The position numbers and the translations under genes were made by a program. This document shows positions 1-13,802 of a stretch of 64,000 nucleotides of DNA, piece after piece. The stretch is from the NCBI RefSeq assembly GCF_001039355.2, contig NW_019775397.1, forward strand, positions 213,507 through 277,506, given 5' to 3'. The number at the start of each line of letters is the position of its first letter. Position 1 is the stretch's first letter. The stretch comes from Lingula anatina (lineage: Eukaryota > Brachiopoda > Lingulata > Lingulida > Lingulidae). A model generated the notes under the pieces. That model ran no database searches. It had not been told where the DNA came from and saw only the letters and a program-made list of their open reading frames with translations.

Positions 1-175
1 TAACAAACTTAAATGTCTGTCATGCCTACCAAATCAGCTAGGGGTAAATTAAGATAATTACCCCCTAACAGCTTTACTAGGCATGACAGACATTTAAGCT
101 GGTTAGGTTGATAGCAATTTAGTGAGACTCCCCAGGGAGATAGCTTGATCCAAATATATGTGGAAATGGTCCCCA
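1..175 (+). mobile_element. Fold-back MITE family 1, copy 1 (cut by window start)
   Basis: This is the right part of a palindromic element seen four times in the window. It carries an internal hairpin: the arm at about 10-29 (AAATGTCTGTCATGCCTA) pairs with the arm at about 81-100. It then shows the family's 3' part, with the words GATAGCAATTTAGTG and AATGGTCCCC. Its left end is outside the window. Confidence 0.7.
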
Positions 176-1784
176 AATCCTCTCAATTTTGAGAATTCCA
201 TGGTGTTCTTGTTGCTGCCAGAAGCTGACCCTGAGTTTAGTATATTGAGAGATGAGAGAGAGATATTCTCTCCTAATTCAAATTTTTGAGAAATATTCCT
301 TGTTTCTTATCATGATGTTTCCCCACCCTCCACCCCTTTTTGCACTTTAATAGGCCCTACTACTAGTATTTAAAGAACAAATTTAATTCTTTAATATAAA
401 TGTACAAGGAGAGCTGTAGAGAAGTATATGAAATTGATGGTGAAATGGAAATTCTGGATAAAATGTTTTTCTGAAGACAGTCATTAATAGGTTCATTTAA
501 AAAGAAATAAAAAGGCTATAATTCTTGCTAGGGAATTCATCACAGTTTTTAAGTGGAGTTTTGTGTGCTTTGACCATGGCAAATGCACTCACTGAAATTT
601 CAGATTAAGCCAACTGATTTACCGATTCATCTCAGACAACATCAGCTCATTTTCTTATTTGATAGACTCTAGTTTATATTTTTCATTTCATTTTCTTTGG
701 CACAAGGCATAATAGTATCATTTACTGTCTTTAGGAGTAATTCTGGAGTGACAGATTGAACTTGGGCATACAGCTAGATATTATGGGCAGCTCTGCTAGG
801 GGACTCGTAAGGGGGATATGCTTCAGGAAAATAATGACACATCGAAGATAACATCATTTTTTTTTTTTCTTAAAACCACATCTGAGTGTCACCCAGGACA
901 TAGGGGAGGAGAGGAGATCCATCCGTGTAGGAGGTGAAATATGCACTGAAGATTGTATCAGCATAGTGTCTGCTTTTTTTAAGGAGAAGGGGTGAAAGGT
1001 CATGCCAAATTGATAAGATGGTTAACTGGCAAGACGACCCTTATTTGGAATAAAGCAGTGGGTTTTGTTAACAAATGGAAAAACATGGATTCTGCATTAG
1101 TTTGGATAGTTGAAAAATTCTTAAATGACCAGAGGAAAAACATAAATACTTTTGTTTTTATATTCAGGAATAACCCTAAACAACTTCAAAATTTAGCTGG
1201 TATGCCAATTTAATATCATACAGTATGTTTAAAAAAATTGTCTACCAAGTTGACCAAGCCTGTTTTCAGAGATCTTTCTCTTGTTAACCAACTTACCAAT
1301 TTTTTTCTGGCCTAAAAATATTTATCTGCTTTTGAGGATAATAGAAAAAGACAGTTTTTCCTGAAAGTAATAGAATATTGTTGATAACAGATAACCTCAA
1401 GTTGTTATCTTTTTTATGGGGGAAATGCGGTTTGTGACTTTTTTGACGTGCACACAGTATCAGTCTTTTGGGTCAACCGACTGTTTACCTAACAGAAATG
1501 GAATTTGAGATTAAGCAGATTATGTATTATTTTATGGAAATATAGGTTGAAAGGTAATTTATTAGCATAAAAATTAACTCTGTGTGCAAAATGTGGTAAG
1601 AAAGGGTCAAGCCCATCCAGGAATATGATAATGGGTTTAGATAAGAGGAAATTGCCAGATCTGATGCCAGGGACCTCACCCTATAAACTGACCCTACTTG
1701 AGAAAGGGCATTAAGTTAATTAAACTTAAATCAATTGTTCATTCAGAGTGAATTTTCCCCCTGCTAAAATTGGGCAGTTCTTTT

Positions 1785-1864
1785 GTATCCCCCCCTCCCC
1801 CTCACCAACCCCCCCCCTCCCCTCACCAACCCCCCTCCCCCCTCACCAACCCCTCTCCCCCCCT
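1785..1864 (+). repeat. C-rich minisatellite
   Basis: About three tandem units of 24-26 bp, each made of a C-rich block followed by CTCACCAACC. The only reading frame through it is a proline-rich artefact. Confidence 0.8.
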
Positions 1865-2024
1865 TGCCTACTGGACTGAACTGCACATCCCCTTTTACTC
1901 TGCTGAAATTATTAGAATGAATCCTTTTCCCCTAAGTCTGTTTATAATGCATCACAAAATAACCAAGTTAAAATCACCAGAGATTAAGATATCTTAGAGT
2001 TTATTGTACTTTCTATAGATCTAT

Positions 2025-2264
2025 CAGAGAACCCATTCCCATAGATTTTAGATCGATCTATCCCTGTGGGGAGTTTCACTAGATTACTATCAGCTTAGCC
2101 GGCTTAAGCGTCTGTCCTGCCTACTAAAAGCTGTAAGGGGGTAATTAACTATGGTACGTGCTCCGCTGACTGCAATTTAGCGTGAACCCCCAGGGAGTTA
2201 CCGGTAGGTCGATCTAAATATAAATCTCTGGATCGATCTAAATCTCTGGGAATGCACCCAGAGA
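2025..2264 (+). mobile_element. Fold-back MITE family 1, copy 2
   Basis: Diverged copy beginning AACCCATTCCCATAG and ending GGGAATGCACCCAG, so the two ends are inverted repeats of each other. It contains the family words GGGGAGTTTCACTAGATT, CTGCCTACTAAAAGCTG and TGCAATTTAGCGTGAA. A (GA)n tract abuts the right end. No protein is encoded. Confidence 0.65.
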
Positions 2265-3018
2265 AAGAGAGAGAGAGAGTTAAAACGTGTCTGTATATGT
2301 AGCTTATGTAGAGTGCAATTTGAGATTTAGGTTTAGAAATGCTGGAGAAAATATGGGACTCCACTGCTTCTCATAAAATAAGAAGACTTAGTTTGTTGTG
2401 TTTTGTTTTTATGTACAGACACAGATGTGTCTGTACATATTGCCATCACCTGCGTCTGTCGTCGCCGTCGCCGTCGGCGCCGTGCACTTTCCTTGTAAAC
2501 ACGATAAGTGGAGGGCAGTTTTACTTTTTGGCTTTATATTTACAGAGCTGATGAATATTCATAAAACGCAGGTCAAGTTCGAAAATCAGCATAATCGGAC
2601 CATTATTGTAGAAGTTATGCTGTTTTTTCACTTTTGAGCATATATGCAACCCTGTTGAGCATAATTAAAATTTTATGTTGAATTTGCAGTTTAACGTAAT
2701 GTACTTTTGCATCAGAATTGACAGTAGCCTATTTTGTGCATAGTTATTTCCTGTTTTTTGTCTGTACATATGACAGCTTTGCTGCCTTGTTTCATGTCAA
2801 GTAATAAAACCAGCACAACTGCAGTCTATGTCCACACTTTAAAAAGATGAACTACTCATGAAGATAACCAAAACTTTTAAAGTAACTGACACATTTAAGA
2901 CATTTCTCAGGCAAAGATAGAATATCACTTTAAACTGACACCCTTTTCTGCCCAAAAAAAGTGCCTACGCCTGAAGGAGGCTCCCATTTCAGGTAGACTT
3001 GACACAGTGAAGGGAGGT

Positions 3019-3026
3019 TATAAAAG
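3019..3026 (+). promoter_or_regulatory. Candidate TATA box
   Basis: TATAAAAG lies in a slightly more GC-rich context. About 90 bp downstream is ATGGTGAGT at 3114, whose GTGAGT would make a good splice donor for a 5' UTR exon. The frame after ATG stops after six codons, so this cannot itself be the phase-1 coding exon required by the BAMBI-like gene. It could be a non-coding first exon, or chance. Confidence 0.25.
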
Positions 3027-3597
3027 AAGCGGAGCACGAGTCAGCATAAAAGCACTCATCTAATATTTACGGAGCAATACAGCAACAAGAAATTGCCATA
3101 TTACATTACCATTATGGTGAGTTTGCTGTATTGACAAGTTGCGTTAAATTATAACCTCTTTTGTGGTCTGGTAAATGCAGGGGCCTATGGTGTGTGTACT
3201 GCTTTGTGGGACTTCCAGTGTGTTTTGTTTAGTTCCTGACTCTCTCTCTCTCCCTCTCTCTCTCTTTCTCTCATTAGTGAATATAAAAAGGACATTGCAA
3301 ATCAAAAGTAAAAACAGAAATGGATTTAAACCCCTCTTCCATCTCTTTCCCTCTCTCTGTCATTGGTGAATTTATAAAGGCCTAAGTGAAAGAAAAGAGG
3401 AAATGGATAAACCCCTCCTCCCTTCTCTCTCTTTCTCTCTCTCTCTCTCTTTCTCTCTGCTGTTGTGCTAATAAAAATTCATATAGATAGACTTATATGA
3501 GAGCAGGAATCTTGGACATTTACAAGTACCACCATTTCTTTAAGTTTCTGAGTAGTGTCCCCTATCATGTTATAATATTATGAAAAGGGCCAGGGTG

Positions 3598-3734
3598 CAG
3601 GGGGTGGGGGTTGAGGCCCTCTTCTGGGTCTTCTAGAAGACGGTCAGATTTTCAAGTTTACATTGATGGGTATGTAATTTTTTTCTGTTGGAAGACTCAG
3701 AAAACTGTCAAAAATATCTCTGGATCCGCCCCTG
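3598..3734 (+). mobile_element. CAGGGGCGGAT-family MITE, diverged copy
   Basis: It shares long blocks with the complete copy at 62420-62587, including TCTAGAAGACGGTCAGATTT, TTCAAGTTTACATTGA and the terminal GGATCCGCCCCTG. The left end is degenerate and I see no clear target-site duplication. It is non-coding. Confidence 0.7.
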
Positions 3735-5349
3735 GGGGGGGGGGAAGAGGTCAGGATAAGTGAAGTTTCCCTGCATTTATTCTCAATGAGAGCAAACAAA
3801 TGTAACGGCAAATAATAATAATTCTAATTCTAAAAATAATAATAATAGTAAAGCTACATTAAGCCAGTTTGCTTTTTACCACAGTGAAAGACTTAAAACT
3901 AGAACGTACAGGTCCATAAAATGTGAGTCATTTGTGAATGGGGCATGACTTTGAATTAAAAGTTTGTCCCTTCAGAAGTACAGTTTCTAGAGCCGAGAGA
4001 AGTGAATAATTGTAGCATTAATTCAACTAGACAGGTACATTAAATTGGGGTCTTATTAGGAAAAAACAGTATCACAGGTGCTTCAAGGCGGCCACCTGGG
4101 CCTCAAGTAAATGCAATATTTGTTGGAAGACATCATTATTTATTTCGGGGAAATGAACTTTCTTTTTATCTGATAGAGTTAAAATGGATGACTGTGGTTA
4201 TGGCAAATGTGCTGAGGGTTTAGGGAAGTTTGGGGCCTTTTGCTCGATTTAGTCGTTGTTGTTATTGTTGACTGTAGTATATAGTAGTAGAAGTTGTTGT
4301 TGTTGTTTGGAGCTTTAATTTATTAAATCTGTTTTTCTCACACAAAGACACACAAATGCACTCACACACATACCACTTTCTCTCTCTCTCTCTTGCCAAT
4401 ACAAGCTACAAAAAAATTCTTCCCTGCCAAATGCTTAAACAGACTTACTCATCAAACATGCCCCAAAATTCATCCTCCATACCCTACGGGATCCCTCCTT
4501 GACCAGGGACAAAAATATCAGTTTGCTTCATAGATAGATGGATAGATAAAAGTCAGCAAAATAAAACATATCAAAGGGATAAACACAAAAACATGCAGGT
4601 GACAAGCTAGACAAAGTCATCATTTTGATAATAAATTACTGCCTTTATAGTCTACTACACATGGTAATATTAAAAAACAAGGCAAGGATGCTAGCAAAAC
4701 AATATCACTACACATGTAATACTGGTATAACAAATATGGTTGATGGTTTGACAGATGTAATTTGTGACTGGAATTAGTTAAATGAAGTGGATTAATTATC
4801 CTCAAGGGTCCAATTTCTATTTGCTCCTTAGACCTACCAGCGCCCAATTAACAACCCAGGTGAAGCATTGCTGTTAAAGAGACAGGCGACATATGGCTTC
4901 AGCATTGATTCAGTGAATTTGAACAAAGGAAAAAAATCACGAAAAAAAATGTTTGGAGTTAGAACAAAGAAATTGGCCTGCCTTTAAGTCATGTCATGTA
5001 AGGGAAAAACTAATTCCCCATAGACGAGAAATAATGAAAATGAGAGAATCAGATTCTAGTGTTTTAATTGTGCGTCTCTTATCACCCATTTGCTGATGCG
5101 TTATTGTACTCTATGGCTTTTTCATGTTCGATGAAATGTACTTGTAATGCAATATATGAGTGAGGGATGTCAGTCATTTCCCACTAAGTGGTATTTTTAA
5201 TCCCATACTTGAACTCTGTTTGATGATGTTTACAACGGATCTATTAGGCTATCTATATATAGTGCCAAGGTTTTTTTCCATTGCTCTTAGTTTTCTTTTA
5301 GACTAACATCTTTAGTTTCAGACATGGCTGGAAATAAAGATTCATTACA

Positions 5350-5517
5350 CAGGCCCGTAGCCAGCAATTTCAAAAGGGGGGTTCTTTTTCTGTAAAAATG
5401 GACCTTTTTCTATAAAAACTTCATGCTCCTAGATCAAATTTTACCCAGAGTGGACCTTTTCCCAGCAAAAAGGGCGGTTCTTTCGAACCCCCCGAACCCC
5501 CCCTGGCTACGGGCCTG
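5350..5517 (+). mobile_element. MITE with 15-bp perfect TIRs (CAGGCCCGTAGCCAG)
   Basis: The left end CAGGCCCGTAGCCAG and right end CTGGCTACGGGCCTG are exact inverted repeats. The 168-bp element is flanked by the direct repeat TTACA (5345-5349 and 5518-5522), a 5-bp target-site duplication. There is no transposase, so it is a non-autonomous DNA transposon. CAGGG-type ends with a 5-bp duplication fit the hAT5-like group; the superfamily assignment is an inference. Confidence 0.85.
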
Positions 5518-8500
5518 TTACACCTATGTGCTTGTCACTGGAAATAGGCTTGCTCATAATGTATGTGAGTTTCTAGTAATTCGTAATACTCGGGGTGCTT
5601 GTAGTCTTCATACACGTACGGTTATTATAATTTATAAAATTTAGTTCAATCATTATAATATTATTATTTACTTAGTTCAGTCCCTGCACTGGCATATACA
5701 TTTATGCCTTTACCTATTGTCATAAATGTTATCAAATTGACACACAACACATTATTCAGAGATAGATTTCCTTTTATAACCAAGGTAGCTATTAGAAGAT
5801 AAACAATTAGTTAGATTGGTATTGAAAACAATAATAGCAATTATGATCATTGTTATTATAATTGTTATTATTCATCTAAATTCACTTCATTTTTGAATAG
5901 ATATGTCTTTAGTGAAGTCATAGATGTGTACATCCCATCTCACAAGGCAATCTGATTAAGGTTAGCTCTCCATTGGAAACTTATCTAATCTCTCTGCTGC
6001 CCCACCCACCACAATTTAAAGCAGTTTTGTTATTGTCTCATCACTTTTAACTGTTTCAAATGTCATATTTTCAAAGTACACATTGGAGCTAGCAGGATAT
6101 GTGTTATGATTCTAACATGGTGTTTGGACATGACAGCTCATATATAGTTAGGTACTGATTTGTTTTCTAAGCAGTGGTCAAACTGAGGCAGTTAGGCCCA
6201 TGAAAGTGTATAGCATATGGAGGACAAAGTGATGAAAAAAAATAGTGATTTGGCTAAGTGAAAACAATTGCTAGTGCTACCCCAGTATAGTATTTTAAAT
6301 AAATGCTGCAGAAAATGTCTTTTAATTATTCCAGTCTAACTTTGTCATTCAAACAATGACAACGTATACCAGTTTGTCTTTTCTTCTGACAAATCTTATT
6401 TGTTTTTCAACATTTGACAGCATTAACCTCTGATGCATAATGTTAAGATGTTTTTATTTACTGACTTCTAATGACAAAGGGGTAGGGTGGAGGGGAGCAG
6501 ACATGCTGAAACTATCGGTCCGATTGGTCATGACCAGGAAAATTTGTCTGGACTGGTAGAAAATTGAATTTGGTTGGTCCAAAGAACCGACAAGAGTTTT
6601 AAGAACCACAATTTTGAATATACAGTCATCATTCGACATACCTCACTAATAAAATTATATGAAACCCAAAGAGTTTTTTCCCTTCCATTTCATAACTATC
6701 ACATTCACAAACAAAGTAAGCTACCTAATTGTACTGGTAGTATCTGTCTCAAACGAACAGAGTGATTTTCGATCCGAGAAAAATCCATTCGGTCTACCAA
6801 ATTTTTCATTACAGCCCGTCCAAATGTCCAGCCATTCTGAAAAGTTTTCAGCATGTCTGGGGGAGGAAGGACGGAAACCCTTCACAACCCTTAAAAGGGC
6901 ATGAACTATGAGACACATTGCCTCCTTATTTCCTCCTCTCCCCCCCCCCTCCACCACCCCACCACCCCAAAAAATGTCCTTGCATGCAAATAGTAGGATG
7001 AGACAAAACAGGATTATTTTCATCCTCATCCTGTATTCCAAACCTCGGATTTCTAGGACAAAACTGGTATCTCCAACACCTCATAGTACAGATACTGGTA
7101 TAATGGCAGAGGTATGCTGTTAGTAGAGAGATGAAGAGAGATGAGTTTTTTTATGTTCTCTAATACTCAGCCCCCCCCTTCCCCTCTTCCTTGCCCTAAT
7201 ACCATACAATAACATAGTGAAATCTTGGCTGTATGATTATCCTGAATTGCATGTAAAACAATATCTCTGGATCGACCTGAGCACATGGAGAGAGCCGCTT
7301 TAAAATAACACTGAGAATATTCCTGCTTGGAGGTCAGAAATATGACTCAGGTCTTGCCTTGTACTTGCTGTGGCATTCTCATCAGATTGAAGTCAACCAT
7401 TGAAACAAATGGCAGCTGAAATGTTATAGATTTGGAGAATGCTGGCAATTTTTCTTTTTTTTTTTTTTTTTTTTTTGTAGAGCAGAGACCTAATTTTTTA
7501 CATTCATTTTGATCAGGTTAATGTGTTCATTTGGAACTACATTTCTTTTTTCTTAGAGGTCAAAAACATCACTGCATTCCTAAATCATATTAGAGAAGGT
7601 CATATTTAAAGAACTGCCAAATGTTGTATGAGGTTCTTAATTACTCTTATGGAATTCTTCATTTGAAAAGATAATTTGTGTCATGGACTGTTAAAAAGAG
7701 CCAAAAATCATTTAAATCACTTGTGCATTTTTACAAAAAAAAAATCAAGCTCATAAGATACAAAATGGTAATTCTTTCAAGATGAATGGAACTTTGTTTC
7801 AAATGTCATAAAAAATTAACAAGATCACTATGGGCGGTAAAGTAGCGGACCACATGAAAGAAAAACGGTGTGGCGGCTGTTGACTTTTTTACAACTTTTC
7901 ATCTGCATAATTGGATTATGAGAGAATTCCAAGAATGTTTGTTTTCCATCTTTCCTCCCCTCAATAGCCCTATCCTTATAACCCTTTCCTTCCTCCTTCC
8001 CCCATTTTCGCATAGCCCTCCCTCCATCTATCCCCATTTCCACTCTTCTTTATCTTTGTTGCTTTTTTCTCATAAGTTTATTGAATGTAGGCTTCAGCAA
8101 CCTTTGCACGCACACATACACACACACACACACACACATGCACATGCATGTACATACACACATCTTCATCATCATCACGGTATATCATTATGTGTGCATT
8201 AACATGCACATGAGTGTTATAGACAAACATAGTTGACAACATTTTGGTAAATTTGTTATCAAGTTATCCCAGTAATAGTAGAGGTATTAAAATATGGGAG
8301 CAATTAAATGTCCACTTTCAGATTATTAAAACAGAGTGTACTTTAGTTTAAAGTCAGTAAAAAGAACACCTTTCTCTCTCTCCTTTCTCTCTCTCTCTCT
8401 CTCTCTCTCTTCTTCTTCTTCTTCTTCTTCTTATATCCACATTTTTGTCACATTTTTTGTTTTTTTATACATTTAAAAAAACATGTTGGTCGAGAAAATT

Positions 8501-11500
8501 GCCCAAGTGCAATTTAGCCTGCACATGTCATTTCCCATCCCACTTAGTGAAGGCAATACCAGGGGCACTTTTCAAGCACTGATGTATTTTTGAATTGTCT
8601 CCTAAATCATTGTGTATATCTCATTCTGTTGTATTTTATGGTCATTTACCAAAAGCCCTCCTTGGGCATTAATTCGAAGAAACCCTATCCATTTTTTGGG
8701 CCTCATTAAAACACATGAGTGACAGTCATGAATTGTTGACACCGCATCATGTATATCCACAATCAGGGGCCTTGAGGCTTGCCACCTAAGCCCTGTCATG
8801 GATAATTTATCAGAGAATCTTGGTGTAAGATGGCACCTGACCTCTTTCATCTGTCAGCCATGATGGATCGCAGGTCAGGTATCTGAAAAAACTCTGAAGA
8901 AAAAATATCTGATTAGAATCCAGTCCTCAACTGCAAATGAACCCCAAAGATAATTGGGTTCTGATTGAAATGGGGGTTGTACAGAAGGCAGGCCTTTATT
9001 ACTTGCCAACTTTGATTTTTATGGGGGAAAATGATTTGATGGAACGGAGCCTGAGCTTTGTCAGGTCTGTTAGCCTTTCATTGCCATTGAATAGACCTTG
9101 CATGGATTTAATTTATAAAACCAGGGGTTTATTTTCTTGATGTTTATAACAAGTAGGATTGTATGAATGTCTGCATCAAAGAAAAAGGTGAAGAAAGCAT
9201 GAACCATTTCAAAACCAGATTTTTTTGAAACTTGGTTTTTCTGGTTGCCTTGGAGACTTGCAAAAAGCATCATAATTTTGGTTTATCCGGGATATATATA
9301 ATGATCTGCCTCCACCCTGTTCATTTATTACCACTATGCCGCCTCATAATTTTAAATGATCTATGGTCTCTAAGTATGGCAATACTTAACTGCATTTTCC
9401 ATTATCCCCACAAATTTAGATTTTGTTTTGGAGACAGCATCAATTATTTATAAGGGCAATTTACAGAGATAAAATATATTTAAGTGACGTCTTTCAACAT
9501 AGGCCTGTTTTTGGAAGGAAAAAGAAATCGAGTTGGTGTGGAGACAGCCACAATAACAAAAATGAGAACCTAGACTATCAGAGAGAGAGAAAGAGAAAGC
9601 AGCATATGTAATTAAGTTCAATCAGAAAGAACTTGGCAGTTTTAATTATTAAAATAGTATGCATGTAGTATGCATTACTCAGTTTTCAAACTAAGCCCCC
9701 ATCTGTTTTTAAGAATATGTTTGAACTTTCTCATATTTCACCTGCCATTTTCAAGTCCTTGAAAAATCAACTGAATCCAGAGTGGATTTACAGTGGCATC
9801 TTCATTGTGCTACTTTCTCAGATTATTCATTGTAGTCTGAATTATTTGCTGTGAATGACATAATTGACTGCATTTACCATTTTGGGAAGAAGAATTAAAC
9901 ACAGAGTCGAAAAAACAGAAAATTATCCTGAGTCATGATGACAGTAGTATAAAATATTTATTACCGTACACGTGTAGTTATGATAGCTGCCTACCACACA
10001 AATGGCAAAACCATGTAGACAACTAGCATTATTTATTGACTACAATGAATGAACAACAATTTACATGCATGTCACTAATGGATAGTGATTAATGTTCAGA
10101 GCAAATTCACCGAGTGAACAAAAAAAAATGACTGACATAAAGATTTACTGTTATCAGAACATCACAACTTGCTACTTTCTACATTTCAATACTGAGGACA
10201 ATAGAGAACATGGTTTCTTTGATTATTTCCACGTACATTGTATGTCAGCCAGTGCTATTTAACCTCACCCAAAATAAAAACAGAATTACTTCAGCAACAG
10301 GTTACAAAATGTTAAAGTTAAATGCTATGTCCAGGTATTGATGACAAAATCAGCCTTATTTTCAGTTCACACAAAAGACCACAATACTGTGTCATTCTCC
10401 TCTGAACTACCTAGTTTTGCATTGAATTTCATAATTTAAGAAACCAAAGTCTAAAAGAAATACAATGGAAGACAAACTCACCAAACGAAGAATTGACTTG
10501 CGAAATCAATCGCAAGTAATTATACTAATGTAGCTAGCATTCATATATTTAAAACACTGAAGTTTTATATACCGACTTTAAGTTTGGAGAGATGTAGGAT
10601 GGTAAGGGGGCATCGCAACAGACCATTTGGTTCATTGGTCCGAAGGTTCATTGGTATGAAATATTTCACATTTTCATCAGTTTTTTAATCAAGGGTTTTT
10701 TTGGTCCAAAGGTTCTATAGTGAAATGAACGCAAATGTACGTAAAAAATTACAAGTATTTGCCATTACACTAATTGATATGATATAAACCATGTTAATTC
10801 ATGAAAATTTACTGAAACATGTTTTAAGAGCAGAATCAATGGTGTCTTTAAATAATGTATGATATATTTATAAATATTTATTGTACATAATCGTCACAGC
10901 AGTTGTGTATTTGTCTGCCATACGCCCTCTTTTGAACTTAAAAAGTGGAATATTTGAAGTCAATTTTGTTTTTGGGATGATTTTAATTTTAAACATAGAA
11001 TAGAGAAATTTTAAATGAATGTAATTATATAAATCTAAAGGAATGATCTGTGTTTCAGAAAAATTATGAAATAATTTGATACCACTTTTTGCTCTGGTCT
11101 CTAAATTTTCTCTCCACAAAAACAGGATGGTTGTTTTTCACTGCTGTAACATGTACGGCACATTTGGGTAATTTTTATCAATGAACCCATGCATGTGTTC
11201 CGTGTAAAAAAACATGACGATGGCTAACTGAGACATTAAGGTTGCTGTAAGTTTGCAATTTTTCCCTTCTGAGTGTAATATAATTTCACTGGTACGGACT
11301 GGCGAGAAACATCGTAGTTACGTCATATTGCCCCGAGCTATGTTTTATTTCAACATGTTGGGTTTTTAAATGACATCGTGTATGCACGGCTTTTACGGTG
11401 AATTATGTGATGGTAAACACAAGGCATTCCTTCAGGATCAAAAATGTTACCGCCTGTTATTGTGAACCTCATGTGTGGCATATAAAAAGTTTAAATGAAA

Positions 11501-12462
11501 AATCATGGAGGTGAATGTGAAAAACATCAGGCAGCTCCTTAAATGTTTTCATTTCTGGCCACAGATCAAGAGTTTGATTGCACAGTTTTCATTCTGGTTA
11601 AGAAAACTTGGGTATTGCCTTGACATATACTACCCCCCCTCCCCCCCCCCCCACCCCACCCAACCTGCCTTTCTTTCTTTCTTTCTTTCTTTTTTTTTTC
11701 ATCTTTTTCCTCTTTCTTCACTCACTTCCTCAGTTTGAGAAGCCCTATAATGAGAGGATGGATAAGAACATCTGTTCCTGGAATGTCAGCCATTGATAAC
11801 TCAATTCCCTCACCACACATTACATGTGCCGGCAATTTGATAGCTTTTGATCTGGGCAATAATTTAGTCCCCCGTTAGATAAAAACAGGAAACAAAAATG
11901 GCTGTGCAAAGTGTTAGCTATTGGCTACACGTGTTTTCTCTACATGTGCGTAAGGACCATAACCGTTCCTCGGGTCAGGGCGCAGCACTGCTTACTTTTC
12001 TTGGATGTAGAGGCCAATTTCTGCTCTGAAGGAGCCTTTAAAACTGACCTCAATTCTAGAAGTTTAAGGGGAAATGTAAAGTATATACCATAAGAATGAA
12101 AAGGAAGAGTAAGGGATACACGAAAAGTAGCTCAAGATCATGCTTTGAAGCGAGCAAGTGAATATATCTGTTAATAAAATCAGCATATTTGATCAGGACT
12201 TATATTGCTACTTTGACACTGATTTCACTTGTTTTTGTTTCTTTTTGATAGGTCATAAAATGTTAGACACCAAGGTTAACACTGACAACAACAGTGACCA
12301 CATTGCTTCTGTTGGGGTTTATAGACTAGTCATAGGCCCAATCAGTGTCAGGAGTGGGGGGTGGGGGGGGTGGAGGGGGATGGCAGGGGCTTCTACTCCT
12401 GGTCCCTCCATAATCTGACTGTAAACTGGTGATATCAGTTAATAGACAATTTCTGGTCTAAG

Positions 12463-12640
12463 GGCTCATTCAGAACAGTGGACTAACTAATCCGAGGGTC
12501 AAATATGGCAACCCACTACAAAGCTTGCCATCTAATCTGTTAATAGACACTGAATAGATTCCCCGTGGGGAAGTTTTCAAGTGGGTCGGCCATATTTGAC
12601 CCTCAGACTAGTTAGTCCCTTGATTATTCTGAATGTGGTC
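12463..12640 (+). mobile_element. Fold-back MITE family 2, full copy
   Basis: The element is nearly palindromic. CATTCAGAACAGTGGACTAA and GAGGGTCAAATATGGC on the left return inverted on the right as GCCATATTTGACCCTC, AGTTAGTCC and TTCTGAATG. CTAAG occurs on both flanks and may be the target duplication. A right-truncated relative lies at about 30579-30695. It is non-coding. Confidence 0.75.
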
Positions 12641-13767
12641 TAAGTTAGCTAAGCTTTAAACATGCCTCAGAAATAAAATACTTAAACACCTGGCTACTAT
12701 AACTTAAGTGCTGAGACCAATATCTCCACAGGTATGCCTTTAATAAGGTAAAGAGAGTAAAAGGAATGTAAAAGGTCAAGAAATATCATGCATCCTCTAT
12801 CAAGAGAACTAGCTGTTCACAAGAGCTGGTCTGGTCTAATGTGATGTCACCAAGCAGGCAATTGATATTTTTAATGATTAACTTATTTGCTGTCAAAGAG
12901 GAGGTTGCTGCTGACCACCTTCCTAAGAGAATGCAATAAACTTTTGTTTGGTTGGTTGTTTGTTTTTTAAAGTGAAAAATTTCTGACCGAGTGGATAATT
13001 GATTTTATGCCTTCTACTTACATGACGTAGCAGTAAACATAAAGCAAAAAAAAAACAAGGAGGAAGTAAGTAAAAAGATGTATTTGGCTGTTCGACTGCT
13101 AAATTAAGGTGTTCTTGCTCTGTTCTGATAGAAACAGTGAAATAATTGAATGATCACAGGGAACCAGTGATGTATGTGAAACCTGTGAATACATCAGGGG
13201 CAGCTGCAGTGTGTGTTGCTTGTGCTTGGTAATGCCTTTCCCCGTTGCCTGTGAATTATTGGGACTATCCCAATATTACCTTCAGGTGGCTGGCAGTGAG
13301 TTAATGGAAGAAATATGAGGGTATTTATGACATGAGGAATTCATCCTGGAAATTGATAGATATCGTACTAGCTTGTTGTTTTACAAAGGATGATTGCCCT
13401 TTAAATCTTATTTTGAAAATTTATGCTTTTAGACTCCTTGGTAGAGTGGACCATGAATCTTGGAAAATAGTTTTAAAGCTGCCACATTCATAAGGTTTTT
13501 TGGGGGGTTGTCAGATGCTGAAAAGCCTGCCTTCTGGGAAATGGTGCCAATCGAAAGAGAAATATTTCACTATGTTTAATTGTTAAGATTTAAGCTGGGA
13601 GTCCAGATTAGACAGGGTGGGGGTCTTTTTGTAATGACACTTTGACATTTTTTAAACTGTGCAGGATTTCAGGTGTGTGTTTGTATGGGTAGTTTATGTG
13701 CTTTTATTTCTTTTTGTAATGTTAATATTTTTCATTTCTATCCCCTGTTCTGTATGTGACTTTGTGT

Positions 13768-13768
<1 letters not shown>

Positions 13769-13798
<30 letters not shown>
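13769..13798 (+). repeat. (TC)n microsatellite
   Basis: Pure TC dinucleotide run preceded by a short TG run. It lies upstream of the BAMBI-like exon 2. Confidence 0.9.

Positions 13799-13802
<4 letters not shown>

Noticed and set aside
3114-3135. ATG at 3114 as the coding start of the BAMBI-like gene
   Set aside because: The frame stops after six codons, and splicing right after ATG would give phase 0, whereas exon 2 needs phase 1.
6721-7041. 106-codon minus-strand frame with a hydrophobic start
   Set aside because: The hydrophobic start looks like a signal peptide, but the rest is a Gly-rich translation of a C-rich tract and no donor or further exon follows.
13686-13760. Hydrophobic frame MGSLCAFISF as a signal-peptide exon
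   Set aside because: The only phase-1 donor is a weak GTAATG, and the stretch is ordinary T-rich DNA; not enough support.
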